The notes under the pieces were generated by a model. That model worked only from the letters and a program-made list of their open reading frames with translations, had not been told where the DNA came from and searched no databases. A stretch of DNA of 64,000 bases from CAVTQZ01 sp963737015 (GTDB lineage: Bacteria; Actinomycetota; Acidimicrobiia; Acidimicrobiales; UBA8190). Position numbers and translations under genes: made by a program. Where the stretch lies: NCBI GenBank assembly GCA_963737015.1, contig CAVTQZ010000003.1, forward strand, positions 197,694 to 261,693. The letters run 5' to 3'. Below, one piece after another: positions 1 to 8,606 of this stretch; position 1 is the first letter of the stretch, and each line of letters begins with the position of its first letter.

Positions 1-398
1 AGGTCGGCTGTTCCGGCCGTCACCACGACCACTCGCGCCGGGCGTTCGGACGCGGCACGCCATACAAGCGTGAACCTCTCACCGGTCGGAGTCACTTCTC
101 CCTCGGGAGAGGCGAGGAGCGCAGCGTCGAGTTGATGCTTGTCAGCCCGGGTCAGCACGACAGGGCCGGAACCCGTCTCGCTCAACAGCTCAGCGACGAT
201 CGCAGCGCACTGCTCCGCCGACTTTCCGGGTGCGTACACCGCCTCGCCCACCCGCTGACGAAGCGCCCGATGGTGGTCGACTCGGGCGAATCCGAGGTCC
301 ACAAATGGAAGCCGCCTCAGCCGCAGCACGGCCTCGTCGGGTGCCAAGGCTCCGCTGCGGACGTCGGCCAGGAGCTGGCGAAGGGCGGGCTCGTCCAT
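1..398 (-). CDS. larB: LarB, nickel-pincer nucleotide cofactor synthesis (partial, C-terminus beyond window)
   Basis: Reading the minus strand from ATG at 398 gives an open frame of 132 codons running off the left edge. It begins MDEPALRQLLADVRSG and contains DLGFARVDHHRALRQ, VGEAVYAPGKSAEQC and GPVVLTRADKHQL, the N-terminal pattern of LarB. LarB carboxylates and hydrolyses nicotinate adenine dinucleotide, the first step to the nickel-pincer cofactor of lactate racemase-type enzymes. The C-terminal AIR-carboxylase-like domain should lie outside the window; the visible end (VVVVTAGTADL) is where that domain starts. It is divergent from pheA with only 24 bp between start codons, so the two promoters must be very compact or lie inside the neighbouring gene. 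Family call is from motif recall. Confidence 0.8.
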   Translation of the reverse strand, partial: MDEPALRQLLADVRSGALAPDEAVLRLRRLPFVDLGFARVDHHRALRQRVGEAVYAPGKSAEQCAAIVAELLSETGSGPVVLTRADKHQLDAALLASPEGEVTPTGERFTLVWRAASERPARVVVVTAGTAD

Positions 399-422
399 GT
401 TGCACCACTATCCTGCCTGCTC

Positions 423-1427
423 ATGGACAGGATTGCGACCTCGGGAACCAGCCCGACGGCCGAAGCGCAGGCGAGGTCCAAAGTTGCGGGATCGGAAAGG
501 CCCTCGATCGCGTTTCTTGGTCCGGCGGGGACATTCACCGAGGAAGCGCTGTTCACTCAGCCGGACTTCGCCGACGCCGATGTCGTTCCCATACCCAACC
601 TCTCGGAGGTCCTCGAAGCCGTGAGCAGTGGCACCACGGAATTGGCCTTCGTCCCCGTCGAGAACTCGATCGAGGGCACGGTGAACGCGACCATGGACAG
701 TCTCGTCTTCGGGCCGGCCCTCCTCATCCAGCGCGAGGTCGTTCTCGACGTCCACATGCACCTTCTGGCGAACCACGGGACGGCGATCGACTCGATCCGC
801 CGCGTGCTGTCGTTTCCGCATGCCGCCGCTCAGTGCCGGCGTTATCTCGAGGAACGCCTTCCCGGGGTCGAAGTGGTTCCGACCAATTCGACGGCGGAGG
901 CGGCGCGCCAACTCGGAGAGGAGCGTCGTCCTCACACTGCAGCGTTGGCTCCGAGACTCGCCGCGGATCTCTATGGCCTTGCGGTTCTGGAGTCCACCGT
1001 CGAAGACCATCCGGACAACCAGACCCGATTCGTCGCGCTGGCGAAGAGTGGTATCCCCGCGCCGACCGGCCATGACAAGACGAGCATCGTGTGTTTCCAA
1101 CGTGAGGACCGGCCGGGCTCCCTTCATGGCATCTTGAGTGAGTTCGCAGCGCGCAATATCAACCTCACGAAGCTCGAGTCGCGGCCTACGAAGCGCGGAC
1201 TGGGCAATTACTGTTTTCTGATCGACCTCGAAGGCCACATCGCCGACGAGGTGGTCGCGGACTGCTTGCGTGTGTTGCACGCGGAACTGGCCGATGTGAA
1301 GTTTCTCGGTTCATACCCTGCTGCGGGTGCGCATGGTCCTGCAGTTCGCGCACAGGCGAACGCTGCCTGGAAAGAAGCGGAAGAGTGGGTCCTGTCTCTT
1401 CGGAGTCAGGTTAGGAACACGCAGTAG
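423..1427 (+). CDS. pheA: Prephenate dehydratase
   Basis: Converts prephenate to phenylpyruvate in phenylalanine biosynthesis (cytoplasmic). The 334-residue protein has the catalytic PDT domain from about residue 29 (IAFLGPAGTFTEEAL, then FVPVENSIEGTV) up to the conserved NQTRFVAL motif holding the TRF triad. A C-terminal ACT domain follows (KTSIVCFQREDRPGSLHGIL, then the ESRPTKR effector motif), which normally binds phenylalanine for feedback inhibition. The length is normal for a monofunctional enzyme. ATG 423 was chosen because the frame upstream to 132 is antisense to larB and has no PDT similarity. About 20 residues precede the domain, so a later non-ATG start cannot be excluded. Confidence 0.93.
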   Translation: MDRIATSGTSPTAEAQARSKVAGSERPSIAFLGPAGTFTEEALFTQPDFADADVVPIPNLSEVLEAVSSGTTELAFVPVENSIEGTVNATMDSLVFGPALLIQREVVLDVHMHLLANHGTAIDSIRRVLSFPHAAAQCRRYLEERLPGVEVVPTNSTAEAARQLGEERRPHTAALAPRLAADLYGLAVLESTVEDHPDNQTRFVALAKSGIPAPTGHDKTSIVCFQREDRPGSLHGILSEFAARNINLTKLESRPTKRGLGNYCFLIDLEGHIADEVVADCLRVLHAELADVKFLGSYPAAGAHGPAVRAQANAAWKEAEEWVLSLRSQVRNTQ

Positions 1428-1510
1428 AGCTCCAACACCGATCCCCTTGGTCTGTCGCGCAACCTGCGGCCACGTGAATTGGAAGGTGCAGCAAGTACCC
1501 TGGTCGCGCA

Positions 1511-1594
1511 GGAGGGGTGGCAGAGTGGACTATTGCGAAGCTCTTGAAAAGCTTTGGCCCAAAAGGCCCGGGGGTTCGAATCCCTCCCCCTCCG
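1511..1594 (+). tRNA. tRNA-Ser (anticodon UGA)
   Basis: The acceptor stem GGAGGGG (1511) pairs with CCCCTCC (1587-1593), with discriminator G and no encoded CCA. The anticodon stem AAGCT/AGCTT encloses loop CTTGAAA, giving anticodon UGA. A long variable arm and a T arm with TTCGAAT fit class II serine tRNA. The 3' half from about 1539 is the attachment core repeated three times downstream, so this intact copy is probably the attL junction, with the 3' half supplied by the integrated element. Confidence 0.93.
1541..1594 (+). repeat. att core copy 0 (within tRNA-Ser)
   Basis: Fifty-four nucleotides from CTCTTGAAAAGC to CCCCCTCCG. Copies occur at 10069-10122 (one mismatch), 23779-23832 (identical) and 26429-26482 (two mismatches). 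Only this copy is preceded by the 5' half of the tRNA. Confidence 0.9.
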
Positions 1595-1654
1595 CACTCT
1601 GAGCTGGTCTTTCCGCGTGGGTTTCAATTCGGGCATCAGAGGCAGCGAGAGTCT

Positions 1655-1674
1655 GGGCAAAAGTTAGGCAAAAA
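1655..1674 (+). repeat. Left arm-type direct repeats near attL
   Basis: GGGCAAAA (1655-1662) and GGCAAAAA (1667-1674) are spaced 12 bp apart just upstream of the integrase. The same words recur before the att copies at 9946-9978 and 23656-23687, as expected for integrase arm-binding sites. The role is inferred. Confidence 0.5.
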
Positions 1675-1692
1675 CTAGATAGGCTTCCTGCG

Positions 1693-2937
1693 GTGAAAGG
1701 AAGCAAGACGGAAATTGCGCCGGGCGTATGGCGCCTCAGGGTCTTCACCGGCAAGTACCGCTCGAATGGATCCCCCATCCTGGTAAGCCGAACAATTAGG
1801 GCGCCTGAAGCCAAGCCCGGCGCTGGCTCAAGACTCGCAGACCGTGAGCTTTCGAAACTCGTCACGGAAGTATCGGCGGGGAAGATCAGCACAACCCATG
1901 CCACAGTCAGCCAGCTCCTCGACCGGTGGCTCGAGCAATGCGAGCTGATGGGCCACAGCCCCTGGACGATGAAGCGATATAGGCAGATTGGCGAAGCTGT
2001 CTTGAGACCCGAGCTCGGCCATCTGAGACTTTCGAAGCTCACAGCTCAACACCTCGACCGCTTGTACGCGAAGCTCACGGCGAAGGGGAACAAACCCCTG
2101 ACAGTGCGACGTATCCACACCGTGATCGGCGCGATGCTGGCCCAAGGCGAGCGGTGGGACTTGGTCTCGCAAAATGTTGCCAGAAAGGCAAGACCGCCCG
2201 CGGTTCACGCTGAACAGATCGCAGCTCCCAACGTTGACGAAGTCCGCGCGATTCTCTCAGAGGCCGAGCGGATGGACCCAACCCTCGCCGCCCTTCTCGG
2301 TTTGGCCGCGGTTACAGGTGCACGCCGAGGAGAACTGTGCGCTCTACGTTGGAACGATTTGGATTGGGACGCAAATACCCTGTCCCTCGCTCGGAGTATT
2401 TACGAAACCGCAGGGGGCGGATGGGGTGAGAAACCCACAAAGACCCATCAGGTTCGCCGCATCAGTCTGGACGAATTTGGACTCACGGTCCTTCGAAGGC
2501 ACCGTGCACAAGTCGAGCAACTGGCGATAAGCCTCGGCCTGAAGGTCCCCCGTGACACGTTCATGTTCTCGCGGTCACCCCAGGGCAGCGAACCAATTCG
2601 CCCCGACGCCCTCACCAAATTCGCAACTCGGGCAGCCAAAGCCGCCGGCGTGGACACTCACATGCACGCTCTCAGGCACTTCACTGCCACCCAGGCGATC
2701 GGTGCGGGGTACGACGCTCGCACGGTAGCAAGCCGCCTAGGCCACGCAGACCCCTCAATCACGCTCCGGGTCTACTCGCACGCGATCGAACAACGGGACC
2801 GAGAACTCGCAATCGCACTTGGAAATGCGCTGGCCTCCCCACGACGATCGGGCGCCCGCACATCCAAACGCGCTCGCGGACCGATCGAACAACGCGTGGC
2901 AACCAGGCCCGTTCAGGGATCAAACGACGATCAGTAG
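1693..2937 (+). CDS. Tyrosine recombinase (tRNA-Ser integrase)
   Basis: Site-specific recombinase of the phage integrase family, 414 residues, which would catalyse integration and excision at the adjacent tRNA-Ser site. It has an N-terminal AP2/arm-binding-like segment (residues 1-50), a SAM-like core-binding domain (about 65-165) and a catalytic domain with the full set TGARRGE (Arg211), a Lys-containing hairpin KPTKTHQVRR, HALRHF (His325, Arg328), SRLGHAD (His351) and nucleophile RVYSH (Tyr361). The GTG start at 1693 aligns with the start of the sister pseudogene at 10211. The gene lies 100 bp from the tRNA 3' end and reads away from it, the usual arrangement for tRNA-borne islands. It appears intact. 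Confidence 0.95.
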   Translation: MKGSKTEIAPGVWRLRVFTGKYRSNGSPILVSRTIRAPEAKPGAGSRLADRELSKLVTEVSAGKISTTHATVSQLLDRWLEQCELMGHSPWTMKRYRQIGEAVLRPELGHLRLSKLTAQHLDRLYAKLTAKGNKPLTVRRIHTVIGAMLAQGERWDLVSQNVARKARPPAVHAEQIAAPNVDEVRAILSEAERMDPTLAALLGLAAVTGARRGELCALRWNDLDWDANTLSLARSIYETAGGGWGEKPTKTHQVRRISLDEFGLTVLRRHRAQVEQLAISLGLKVPRDTFMFSRSPQGSEPIRPDALTKFATRAAKAAGVDTHMHALRHFTATQAIGAGYDARTVASRLGHADPSITLRVYSHAIEQRDRELAIALGNALASPRRSGARTSKRARGPIEQRVATRPVQGSNDDQ

Positions 2938-3247
2938 TTCCATTTGATTAAACCTGAATCTTCGGCGTTCATAGCGGAATTATGTGCGCCAAATGGCTGC
3001 CAACTGCGCCCCCCGATCCGTCTGATTGAGTATCCACTAGACGCGGGGGGTGTGTCCCTAACGTCGAGAGATCCTGACGGCTTGGCTCTCAGATCCGTTG
3101 CCGACCAGCTTGGTCTGGCTTTCTAACGAGGTGTCAGTCGTCAGGTTCTCTCCGTGGTCTGGCTCAAAAGAGGCGTGAACGCCGGAACAGCACGAGCTGA
3201 AATCAGACATGCCGACCACGGTCACCTTCAGCGACCAAGGAGCGGCA
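2938..3247. other. Non-coding left flank of IS110-family transposase (possible bridge-RNA region)
   Basis: About 300 bp between integrase and transposase without a convincing gene; the 60-codon frame at 2944 has no recognisable features. IS110-family elements encode a structured bridge RNA in the non-coding end upstream of the recombinase, so part of this segment probably does the same. The exact IS boundary and RNA fold could not be fixed by eye. Confidence 0.4.
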
Positions 3248-4477
3248 ATGGAACTGATGATCGGCGTGGATCCCCACAAGGGTTCGCACACGGCAGTAGC
3301 AATCGACGACAACGAACGGGTGCTCGGGGAGATCAGAGTCCGTGCGGGAACCGCTCAGCTCGATCGCTTGCTCGGCTGGGCGGAGTCTTATCCCCAGCGC
3401 ACCTGGGCCATCGAGAATGCCACCGGGCTCGGGTATCTCCTTGCCCAGCAGCTCGTGGCCATGGGCGAGAAGGTGTTAGACGTCCAGCCCAAGCTCGCCG
3501 CCAGAGTGCGGCTTCTCGGAACCGAGAAGACGAACAAGAACGATCCTCATGACGCAAGGTCGGTGGCGATAGTCGCCCTGCGCTCCTCGTCTCCGACGCA
3601 GGTGCGCAAGGAGGATCACGCCGCGGTCGCAAAGATCTGGGCTAAGCGCCAGCGGGACCTGTCGCGCATGAAGAACAAGGTGGCCAACCGGCTTCACTCG
3701 GTGCTCTGCGACCTGGTGGCAGGAGGTCTAGCTGGAGAGATCTGTGCAGCTAAAGCAGCCCAATTGCTCCAACAGGTAGAAGCAGATGGAGTTGTCGTCG
3801 CCGCCAAGGTCGAACTCGCCAACGAGCTCTTGGAGGACCTTCGGCGCATCGACGCTCAGATAAGGGACTCGAAGAAACGCCTCGCGGCGGTGGTCGAGGC
3901 CTCTGGGACGTCTACGACGAAGCTCTTCGGGGTGGGCCCAGTGGTTGCAGCCACCACCATCGGGATCACAGGCGACGTCTCTCGTTTTTCGAGCAGGGAC
4001 CGCTTCGCATCTTTCAACGGCACGGCCCCGATAGACGTGTCTTCTGGGGACCACAAGGTCCACAGACTCTCGAGACGCGGAAGCCGTGCCCTGAACCATG
4101 CCGTCCATATGGTGGCCGTTACCCAGATTCGTTACCGCTACAGCGAGGGTCGAGCCTTCTACGACCGCAAGATCGCCGAGGGAAAGAGCCCCAAGATGGC
4201 AATACGCGCGCTCAAGCGGCGAATCAGCGACGCTCTTTACACCTGCATGGTCGAAGACGCCCGTCGCGTCGGCAAGCTGGGCCCGGGAGGGCAATCGGGG
4301 AACGTCTCAGTCGCCAGCGCGGCCGGCTCACACCCCGAGAAGCCGGCTCTTCGGCTAAGCCACTCCCGAACCCGCCGTCACGCTACGACCCAGCGACGAA
4401 CGAGAGGGACAAAGCGCCCAACGGTGCCGCAAGCGGCCACTTCAAGTCGCCGAAAGACGGCACGCAGCGCCTCTTGA
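3248..4477 (+). CDS. IS110-family transposase (DEDD recombinase)
   Basis: A 409-residue transposase. The N-terminal RuvC-like DEDD domain shows GVDPHKGSH (first Asp), AIENATG (Glu) and KNDPHDARSVA (paired Asp). The C-terminal Transposase_20 domain shows LFGVGPVVAATTIGI and the Ser-containing APIDVSSGDHK, followed by SRRGSRALNHAVH. The frame opens at 3209, but ATG 3248 has AAGGAG 7 nt upstream and starts directly at the family's MELMIGVDPHK, so it is preferred. The last 70 residues are basic and low in complexity. The frame is intact, so the element may be active. It lies inside integrative element 1. Confidence 0.92.
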   Translation: MELMIGVDPHKGSHTAVAIDDNERVLGEIRVRAGTAQLDRLLGWAESYPQRTWAIENATGLGYLLAQQLVAMGEKVLDVQPKLAARVRLLGTEKTNKNDPHDARSVAIVALRSSSPTQVRKEDHAAVAKIWAKRQRDLSRMKNKVANRLHSVLCDLVAGGLAGEICAAKAAQLLQQVEADGVVVAAKVELANELLEDLRRIDAQIRDSKKRLAAVVEASGTSTTKLFGVGPVVAATTIGITGDVSRFSSRDRFASFNGTAPIDVSSGDHKVHRLSRRGSRALNHAVHMVAVTQIRYRYSEGRAFYDRKIAEGKSPKMAIRALKRRISDALYTCMVEDARRVGKLGPGGQSGNVSVASAAGSHPEKPALRLSHSRTRRHATTQRRTRGTKRPTVPQAATSSRRKTARSAS

Positions 4478-4501
4478 CAAACAAAGAGGACTCGTTATGT
4501 A
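4474..4501 (+). promoter_or_regulatory. Sigma-70-like promoter at the right end of the IS110 element
   Basis: TTGACA (4474-4479), a 16-bp spacer and TATGTA (4496-4501) overlap the transposase stop. No plus-strand gene follows. In the IS110 relative IS621, joining of element ends is described as building a promoter for the bridge RNA, so an outward -35 near this end could have that role. The function is inferred. Confidence 0.3.
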
Positions 4502-4890
4502 CTCACTCGACCAGTCGAAGTGCGTCGCCGATCAAGCGCCCTACGGATCGCCATGGTGTGCTTGCCGAAGTTTGCACCCCGGTATGCCGAGCCTGAATAA
4601 CACGCACCGAGCCGGCGTTCAGGGTCATCTAGCCAGCGTGGATAAGGGATGCCCAAGCCGCGTGTTCAGGGCGGGACGTGTCAATGCGACCTAGGAGGTT
4701 CGCCAGTGTTGACGTTCGCTGGAGAGGAGGCCATCACCGGGGCTGTCTTGAGGAGTTCCCGGATCTTTCGCAGAGCTTTTGGAAGGAGCCGGTGGACGTA
4801 GGCGTGGATCTACTGGGCTTCGCGGTGAAGGACTTGCCCGAGACGGCCATGAGGACTCGTCGCTGCCCGCCAGTTTCCCGTGGTGCGACC
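4502..4890. other. Intergenic region, no gene recognised
   Basis: About 390 bp between the IS110 transposase and the convergent TPR gene. Short frames on both strands have no recognisable content. The right end of the IS must lie near its left side. Confidence 0.4.
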
Positions 4891-5784
4891 TCAGACACCC
4901 AGTTCGACGAGCTGCGCGCCAAGCCAGTCGAACTCGGCCTGGTCATCGGGATCGAGCTCGTTGGTCAATTCACTCAGGGCCTTCGTCGCTTCGTCATATC
5001 GTCGCCGGGCCTCGTCCCCCTCGCCGCGGGCGGCAGCGACGGCCGCCCAGGTCAGGCGACTCCAAGCGTTGGCGTACGGGTCTGAGCCGAGACGGCTGTC
5101 GCGGTCTCGGAATCGGACCTCCGCCTCCGCGACATTGCCGAGGTGTAAGTCTACCCAGCCGAGACAATCCAGTTCCATGGCCTGCCACGCCTGGTTTCCG
5201 AGCTCTTCGTTCAGCGCCAAGCTCTCCAGGTACAGCTCCCGCGCCGCCAGGTAGTCGCCCCGCAACCTGGCGCCCGCCGCTTGGAGGTGAAGCGGCGACG
5301 CCTCGGCCTCACGGTCGGCGCCTACTTGGGCGACCTCGCGACCTTGGGCGGCCAGAGCGACGACATCGTCATAGCGACCGTCTCGAAGAGCCAGACGGGC
5401 AAGACCAGCCAGCGCATCGCACTGGCCGCGCACGTCGCCAACTTCACGCGACACGCTGAGGGCTTCCTCGTTGCGGTGAAGTGACCGCTCGGCGTCACCG
5501 GAGCGGAACGCCAGCAAGCCGTCGCCATACAAAGCACGGGCGCGCCAAGTCGGCGCGTCCCCCCAACCCGGCGCGGCCAGAGCCATCGCAGCCACTTCGT
5601 GTCCTTCGTCGAGCTCGCCGCTCGTGAGCCAGATCCGCCATGCTCGGCCGAACAACTCCAAGGCGGACGCCGCGTCGCCCCATTCGGCCAAGACCCGAAC
5701 CGCGTCCCCCACCGCAGACCGCTCGCGACCAAGCGTCTCAAGGTCACCGCTGCGTGCCAACCCTAAAGCGTCGTCGGGGGTCAT
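4891..5784 (-). CDS. TPR-repeat protein
   Basis: A 297-residue, Ala/Leu/Glu-rich protein with consecutive helical-hairpin repeats. Examples are ALELFGRAWRIWLTSGELDEG, ARALYGDGLLAFRSGDAERS, CDALAGLARLALRDGRYDDV, HLQAAGARLRGDYLAARELY and LDCLGWVDLHLGNVAEAEVR, each with TPR-like Gly/Ala and Tyr/Leu positions about 36-40 residues apart. The pattern resembles the C-terminal half of ATPase-TPR regulators (MalT/LuxR or BTAD-like), but no ATPase precedes it. It may be a stand-alone scaffold or a piece cut from a larger regulator. ATG 5784 starts it. Function unknown; it is cargo of element 1. Confidence 0.7.
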   Translation of the reverse strand: MTPDDALGLARSGDLETLGRERSAVGDAVRVLAEWGDAASALELFGRAWRIWLTSGELDEGHEVAAMALAAPGWGDAPTWRARALYGDGLLAFRSGDAERSLHRNEEALSVSREVGDVRGQCDALAGLARLALRDGRYDDVVALAAQGREVAQVGADREAEASPLHLQAAGARLRGDYLAARELYLESLALNEELGNQAWQAMELDCLGWVDLHLGNVAEAEVRFRDRDSRLGSDPYANAWSRLTWAAVAAARGEGDEARRRYDEATKALSELTNELDPDDQAEFDWLGAQLVELGV

Positions 5785-6092
5785 ATTGGCTGCGGATTCT
5801 AAGTTGATTCCGAAGAGGAGTAGGGGCCCGGTTAGCGATGCGGCCGCCAGTGAGCCCGGTCCGCGACCTCCAGGCGTCCCAGAACTCCGCTGGCCCCCTA
5901 CGCCTCAATGTGCCGGTATGTGGCAGGGCAATGATCGCGCCAAGACAACCAAGCGATTGTCTCTTTCATCCCAATCGCGTCACCGTTCGCCGTTCCTACT
6001 CACCCGGTGCCGATGATCTCGAGAAGCGTTCAACCGAAGAGGTGACGATTTGACCAGGCCCTGTTACCACCTGCCTGAGTAGCTTGGTCACC

Positions 6093-7931
6093 GTGCCAAT
6101 CACGACTCCTTCCAACGGTCTGATATCCGCCGCGGTTGACCTCAACGCGCCGGGCCGCTACCTGCACTGGTCGGTTTTCACGATCTCGCTATCCAACCTG
6201 ATCGTGATCCTCGTCATGCTCTTCATATTCGCCGTGGCGCTTCTGTTGCGCTTCCCAGAAGGAGAGCTGAAGGAGCATCCCGAAGGTTCCGCTGAACAGC
6301 GCCCAGGCACGGGTCCTCCCCCTACGGTCACGAGATCTTGGACCGGGCGCCTGAGGAGGCTCGGCCTGCGGTGGCTGCCGCCCGACCGTCTGCTGCCGGA
6401 GAACCAGCCCTCTTACGTGGCTTCGTGGATCTACGTGTTCGGTGTCGCGACCCTTGCTGCACTCGGTGTCGCCATCGTCTCGGGCTTTCTCATAGCGCTC
6501 GGTGGCGTTGACTGGTGGCACACCAATCCCGGCGGACGCTTCTTCAACAGCCTGCACCTGTGGAGCGTCGAGCTCTTCATGGCGTTCATGGTCATCCACC
6601 TTTGGGGGAAGTTCTGGATGGCCGCATGGAGGGGTAGGAGGGCCCGGACTTGGATCACGGGCGTTCTGGCATTCCTCGCCTCGATAGTAGAGGCATTCAC
6701 GGGCTATCTGTCCCAACAGAACTTCGACTCGCAGTGGATCGCCACCAACGGAAAAGACGCCTTCAACGCGGCCGGCATAGGCGGGTTCTTCAACTTGATG
6801 AACTTTGGGCAGATGTTGCTCTGGCACGTGGTGCTCATGCCGCTGGTCCTCGTTGCGCTCGTGGTGATCCACATCCTCTTGGTCCGCTACCGGGGCGTGG
6901 TCCATCCGTTTGCTGCGCGCAGGGGCCGCGATCTCGTCGGCAGGCGGATCTCCGAACCCCCACCCAGACTTTCCCGTCGGGAGGTGAAGGCACTCGATGC
7001 GCAGGAGTGGCGCGGGCCCCTTCGCCGCTACGACATCATCCGCGAGGGCGTGGCGGCAGTTGCGGTAGTGGTTGCTGCAACTGTCGCGCTCGCCTCGATC
7101 TTGTCCTCGCCCGACGTGCGACCGATCACGATCCGCCAATGGGCAAATGTGGCGCCGGCGGACTTCGTGGGCACCGCAGCCTCAGAGCTTGCGGGGACAT
7201 CTCTCAGCGCGACCTACGGACCGCCTTACAACAACGGAAGCGCTGCAGTGCAGCGCATAGGTGTTTCCTGGCAGAACCTCGCGGGGGTTCGCGAGCGGAT
7301 CGATCCGCCTCAGATGTTCGTGATCGACCCGCTCGAGGCGACTGCGGGGCACGACCAGTCCCTCCAGACAGCACTCGCTACGTGGGACTCCGCCCGGTCC
7401 GAGAAGCGGTCCGCGTGGGCGAGCGGTTATGCAACAGCTGCAGCGAAGGTCAGCTTCACCCGAAGTGGAACACCCGTCGTCCCGCCCGGTCGCTACGGCC
7501 CTGTTCCGGTCATTATGAGTGCCGAACTCACCCTCGCCAGGGCCGGCGGGCTCGATGCGAGCCTCCTCGCCCGTCAACCTTTTTACGGGACCAACTTCAC
7601 CAAGCCACTGCTCTTTCTTGCCGACGGCGGCTACTACGCCGACCAGGCAACCTCCCAGCACCTTCAGGGAACCCAGTGGGGGGTGATGAACGAGACAGGT
7701 AGCTACCCGGGACAGCCCTGGCTCTGGCTGTACCAGCTCTGGTACCACCTTCCGGGTTTCCGAAGCTCCGCCAATGTCGACCTAATAGCGATCTATCTGA
7801 CGGGACTGGCAACCCTGTTGTTGACTCTCATCCCATTCATTCCGGGCCTGCGTTCCATACCGAGAGTGATCCCGATCTACCGCATGATCTGGAGGCGTTA
7901 CTACAAAGAGGCGGAGTCAACTCCCCGCTGA
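6093..7931 (+). CDS. Cytochrome b (b6-type) N-terminal domain membrane protein
   Basis: About 612 residues with roughly seven membrane helices. Counting from the alternative TTG at 6084, helix B carries His158 and His172 (HLWSVELFMAFMVIH, 14 apart) and helix D carries His248 and His263 (HVVLMPLVLVALVVIH, 15 apart). These are the two bis-His heme b sites, with the 15-residue helix-D spacing typical of b6-type proteins. A helix precedes the domain, and a 220-residue extracytoplasmic region plus a last helix near the C-terminus (LIAIYLTGLATLLLTLIPFI) follow it. The usual C-terminal quinone-binding cytochrome b domain was not seen. No Rieske or cytochrome c gene is nearby, so partners are unknown. 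GTG 6093 or TTG 6084 could start it. It is unusual cargo for an integrative element. Confidence 0.82.
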   Translation: MPITTPSNGLISAAVDLNAPGRYLHWSVFTISLSNLIVILVMLFIFAVALLLRFPEGELKEHPEGSAEQRPGTGPPPTVTRSWTGRLRRLGLRWLPPDRLLPENQPSYVASWIYVFGVATLAALGVAIVSGFLIALGGVDWWHTNPGGRFFNSLHLWSVELFMAFMVIHLWGKFWMAAWRGRRARTWITGVLAFLASIVEAFTGYLSQQNFDSQWIATNGKDAFNAAGIGGFFNLMNFGQMLLWHVVLMPLVLVALVVIHILLVRYRGVVHPFAARRGRDLVGRRISEPPPRLSRREVKALDAQEWRGPLRRYDIIREGVAAVAVVVAATVALASILSSPDVRPITIRQWANVAPADFVGTAASELAGTSLSATYGPPYNNGSAAVQRIGVSWQNLAGVRERIDPPQMFVIDPLEATAGHDQSLQTALATWDSARSEKRSAWASGYATAAAKVSFTRSGTPVVPPGRYGPVPVIMSAELTLARAGGLDASLLARQPFYGTNFTKPLLFLADGGYYADQATSQHLQGTQWGVMNETGSYPGQPWLWLYQLWYHLPGFRSSANVDLIAIYLTGLATLLLTLIPFIPGLRSIPRVIPIYRMIWRRYYKEAESTPR

Positions 7932-8606
7932 ACGGTAGCGATCGTTTCCCCGATGGGGATTTGGCACGGGTACGAGTGTTCGAAAATCGTGGAGGTGGAC
8001 CCCGTGGTTGTCGTCCGACACCGCGCAGACCGATAGGGGGTCGTAGGCGAGTAGGCGATCCGGGGTCAAGCGAGACGCGCCCTGCGCGCGCTCCCTTCTG
8101 GCAATCTGCGACCGCTAGGGCCACGAGGCCTTCGGCCCGGGCCACCTTGTGCTCGTTCCCAGACAACGAGACCTAATCGCAGTCCCTGCTCCACCACCGA
8201 TCGAGAATTTGGGCCCTGCTGGAAAACAATTAGGGGGAACAACTGCGCCGTGCGGAGGTTTGCGTGGAGTGTGCAAATTTTCGCCCTTCGTCTACCTGCG
8301 GTTACACATAGATCCAGTACCCGGCGAGATTCAGTGTGGAGGTTCGCGAGGGGTTCAGTGTGGAGGTTCGCGAGGGGTTCTATGTGCTACGGGCTAGCGC
8401 CACGACCGCCGGGTTTTCGCGTGTGGGGTTCGCGAGCCCGATTTGTGGGGTTCGCGAGCCCGATTTGTGGGGTTCAGTGAGGAGGTCCGTCAGCGATCTT
8501 GTTGATTGAACTTCCCGGGCGGTCGTCGGATCCGCTCAGGACGTAAAGAGTTTTCGCCGTGCGTGAAAGGTCCGGCCTGAGCACCGACCGATGCACATCA
8601 TCATCC
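7932..8606. other. Repeat-bearing intergenic region
   Basis: A 675-bp gap with no convincing gene. It holds the GTGTGGGGTTCGCGAG-type repeat cluster described separately (8330-8478). A small CCCC/GGGG hairpin lies at about 7950-7961 just after the cytochrome b stop and could be a weak terminator. Confidence 0.5.
8330..8478 (+). repeat. Iteron-like direct repeat cluster
   Basis: Two 24-bp copies of a TTCAGTGTGGAGGTTCGCGA unit start at 8330 and 8354. After a spacer, 22-bp units of TGTGGGGTTCGCGAGCCCGA start at 8422 and 8444, with a third partial copy at 8466. All share TGTGG(A)GGTTC. A related stretch lies in inverted orientation at about 20988-21042 in element 2. They precede the HTH gene by about 130 bp, so operator, origin or partition functions are all possible. 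Confidence 0.75.

Noticed and set aside
132..422. N-terminal extension of prephenate dehydratase
   Set aside because: The codons are antisense to larB and show no similarity to the family; ATG 423 is the sensible start.
8330..8478. CRISPR array
   Set aside because: Repeats are adjacent tandem units of 22-24 bp with no unique 30-40 bp spacers, and no cas gene is nearby.
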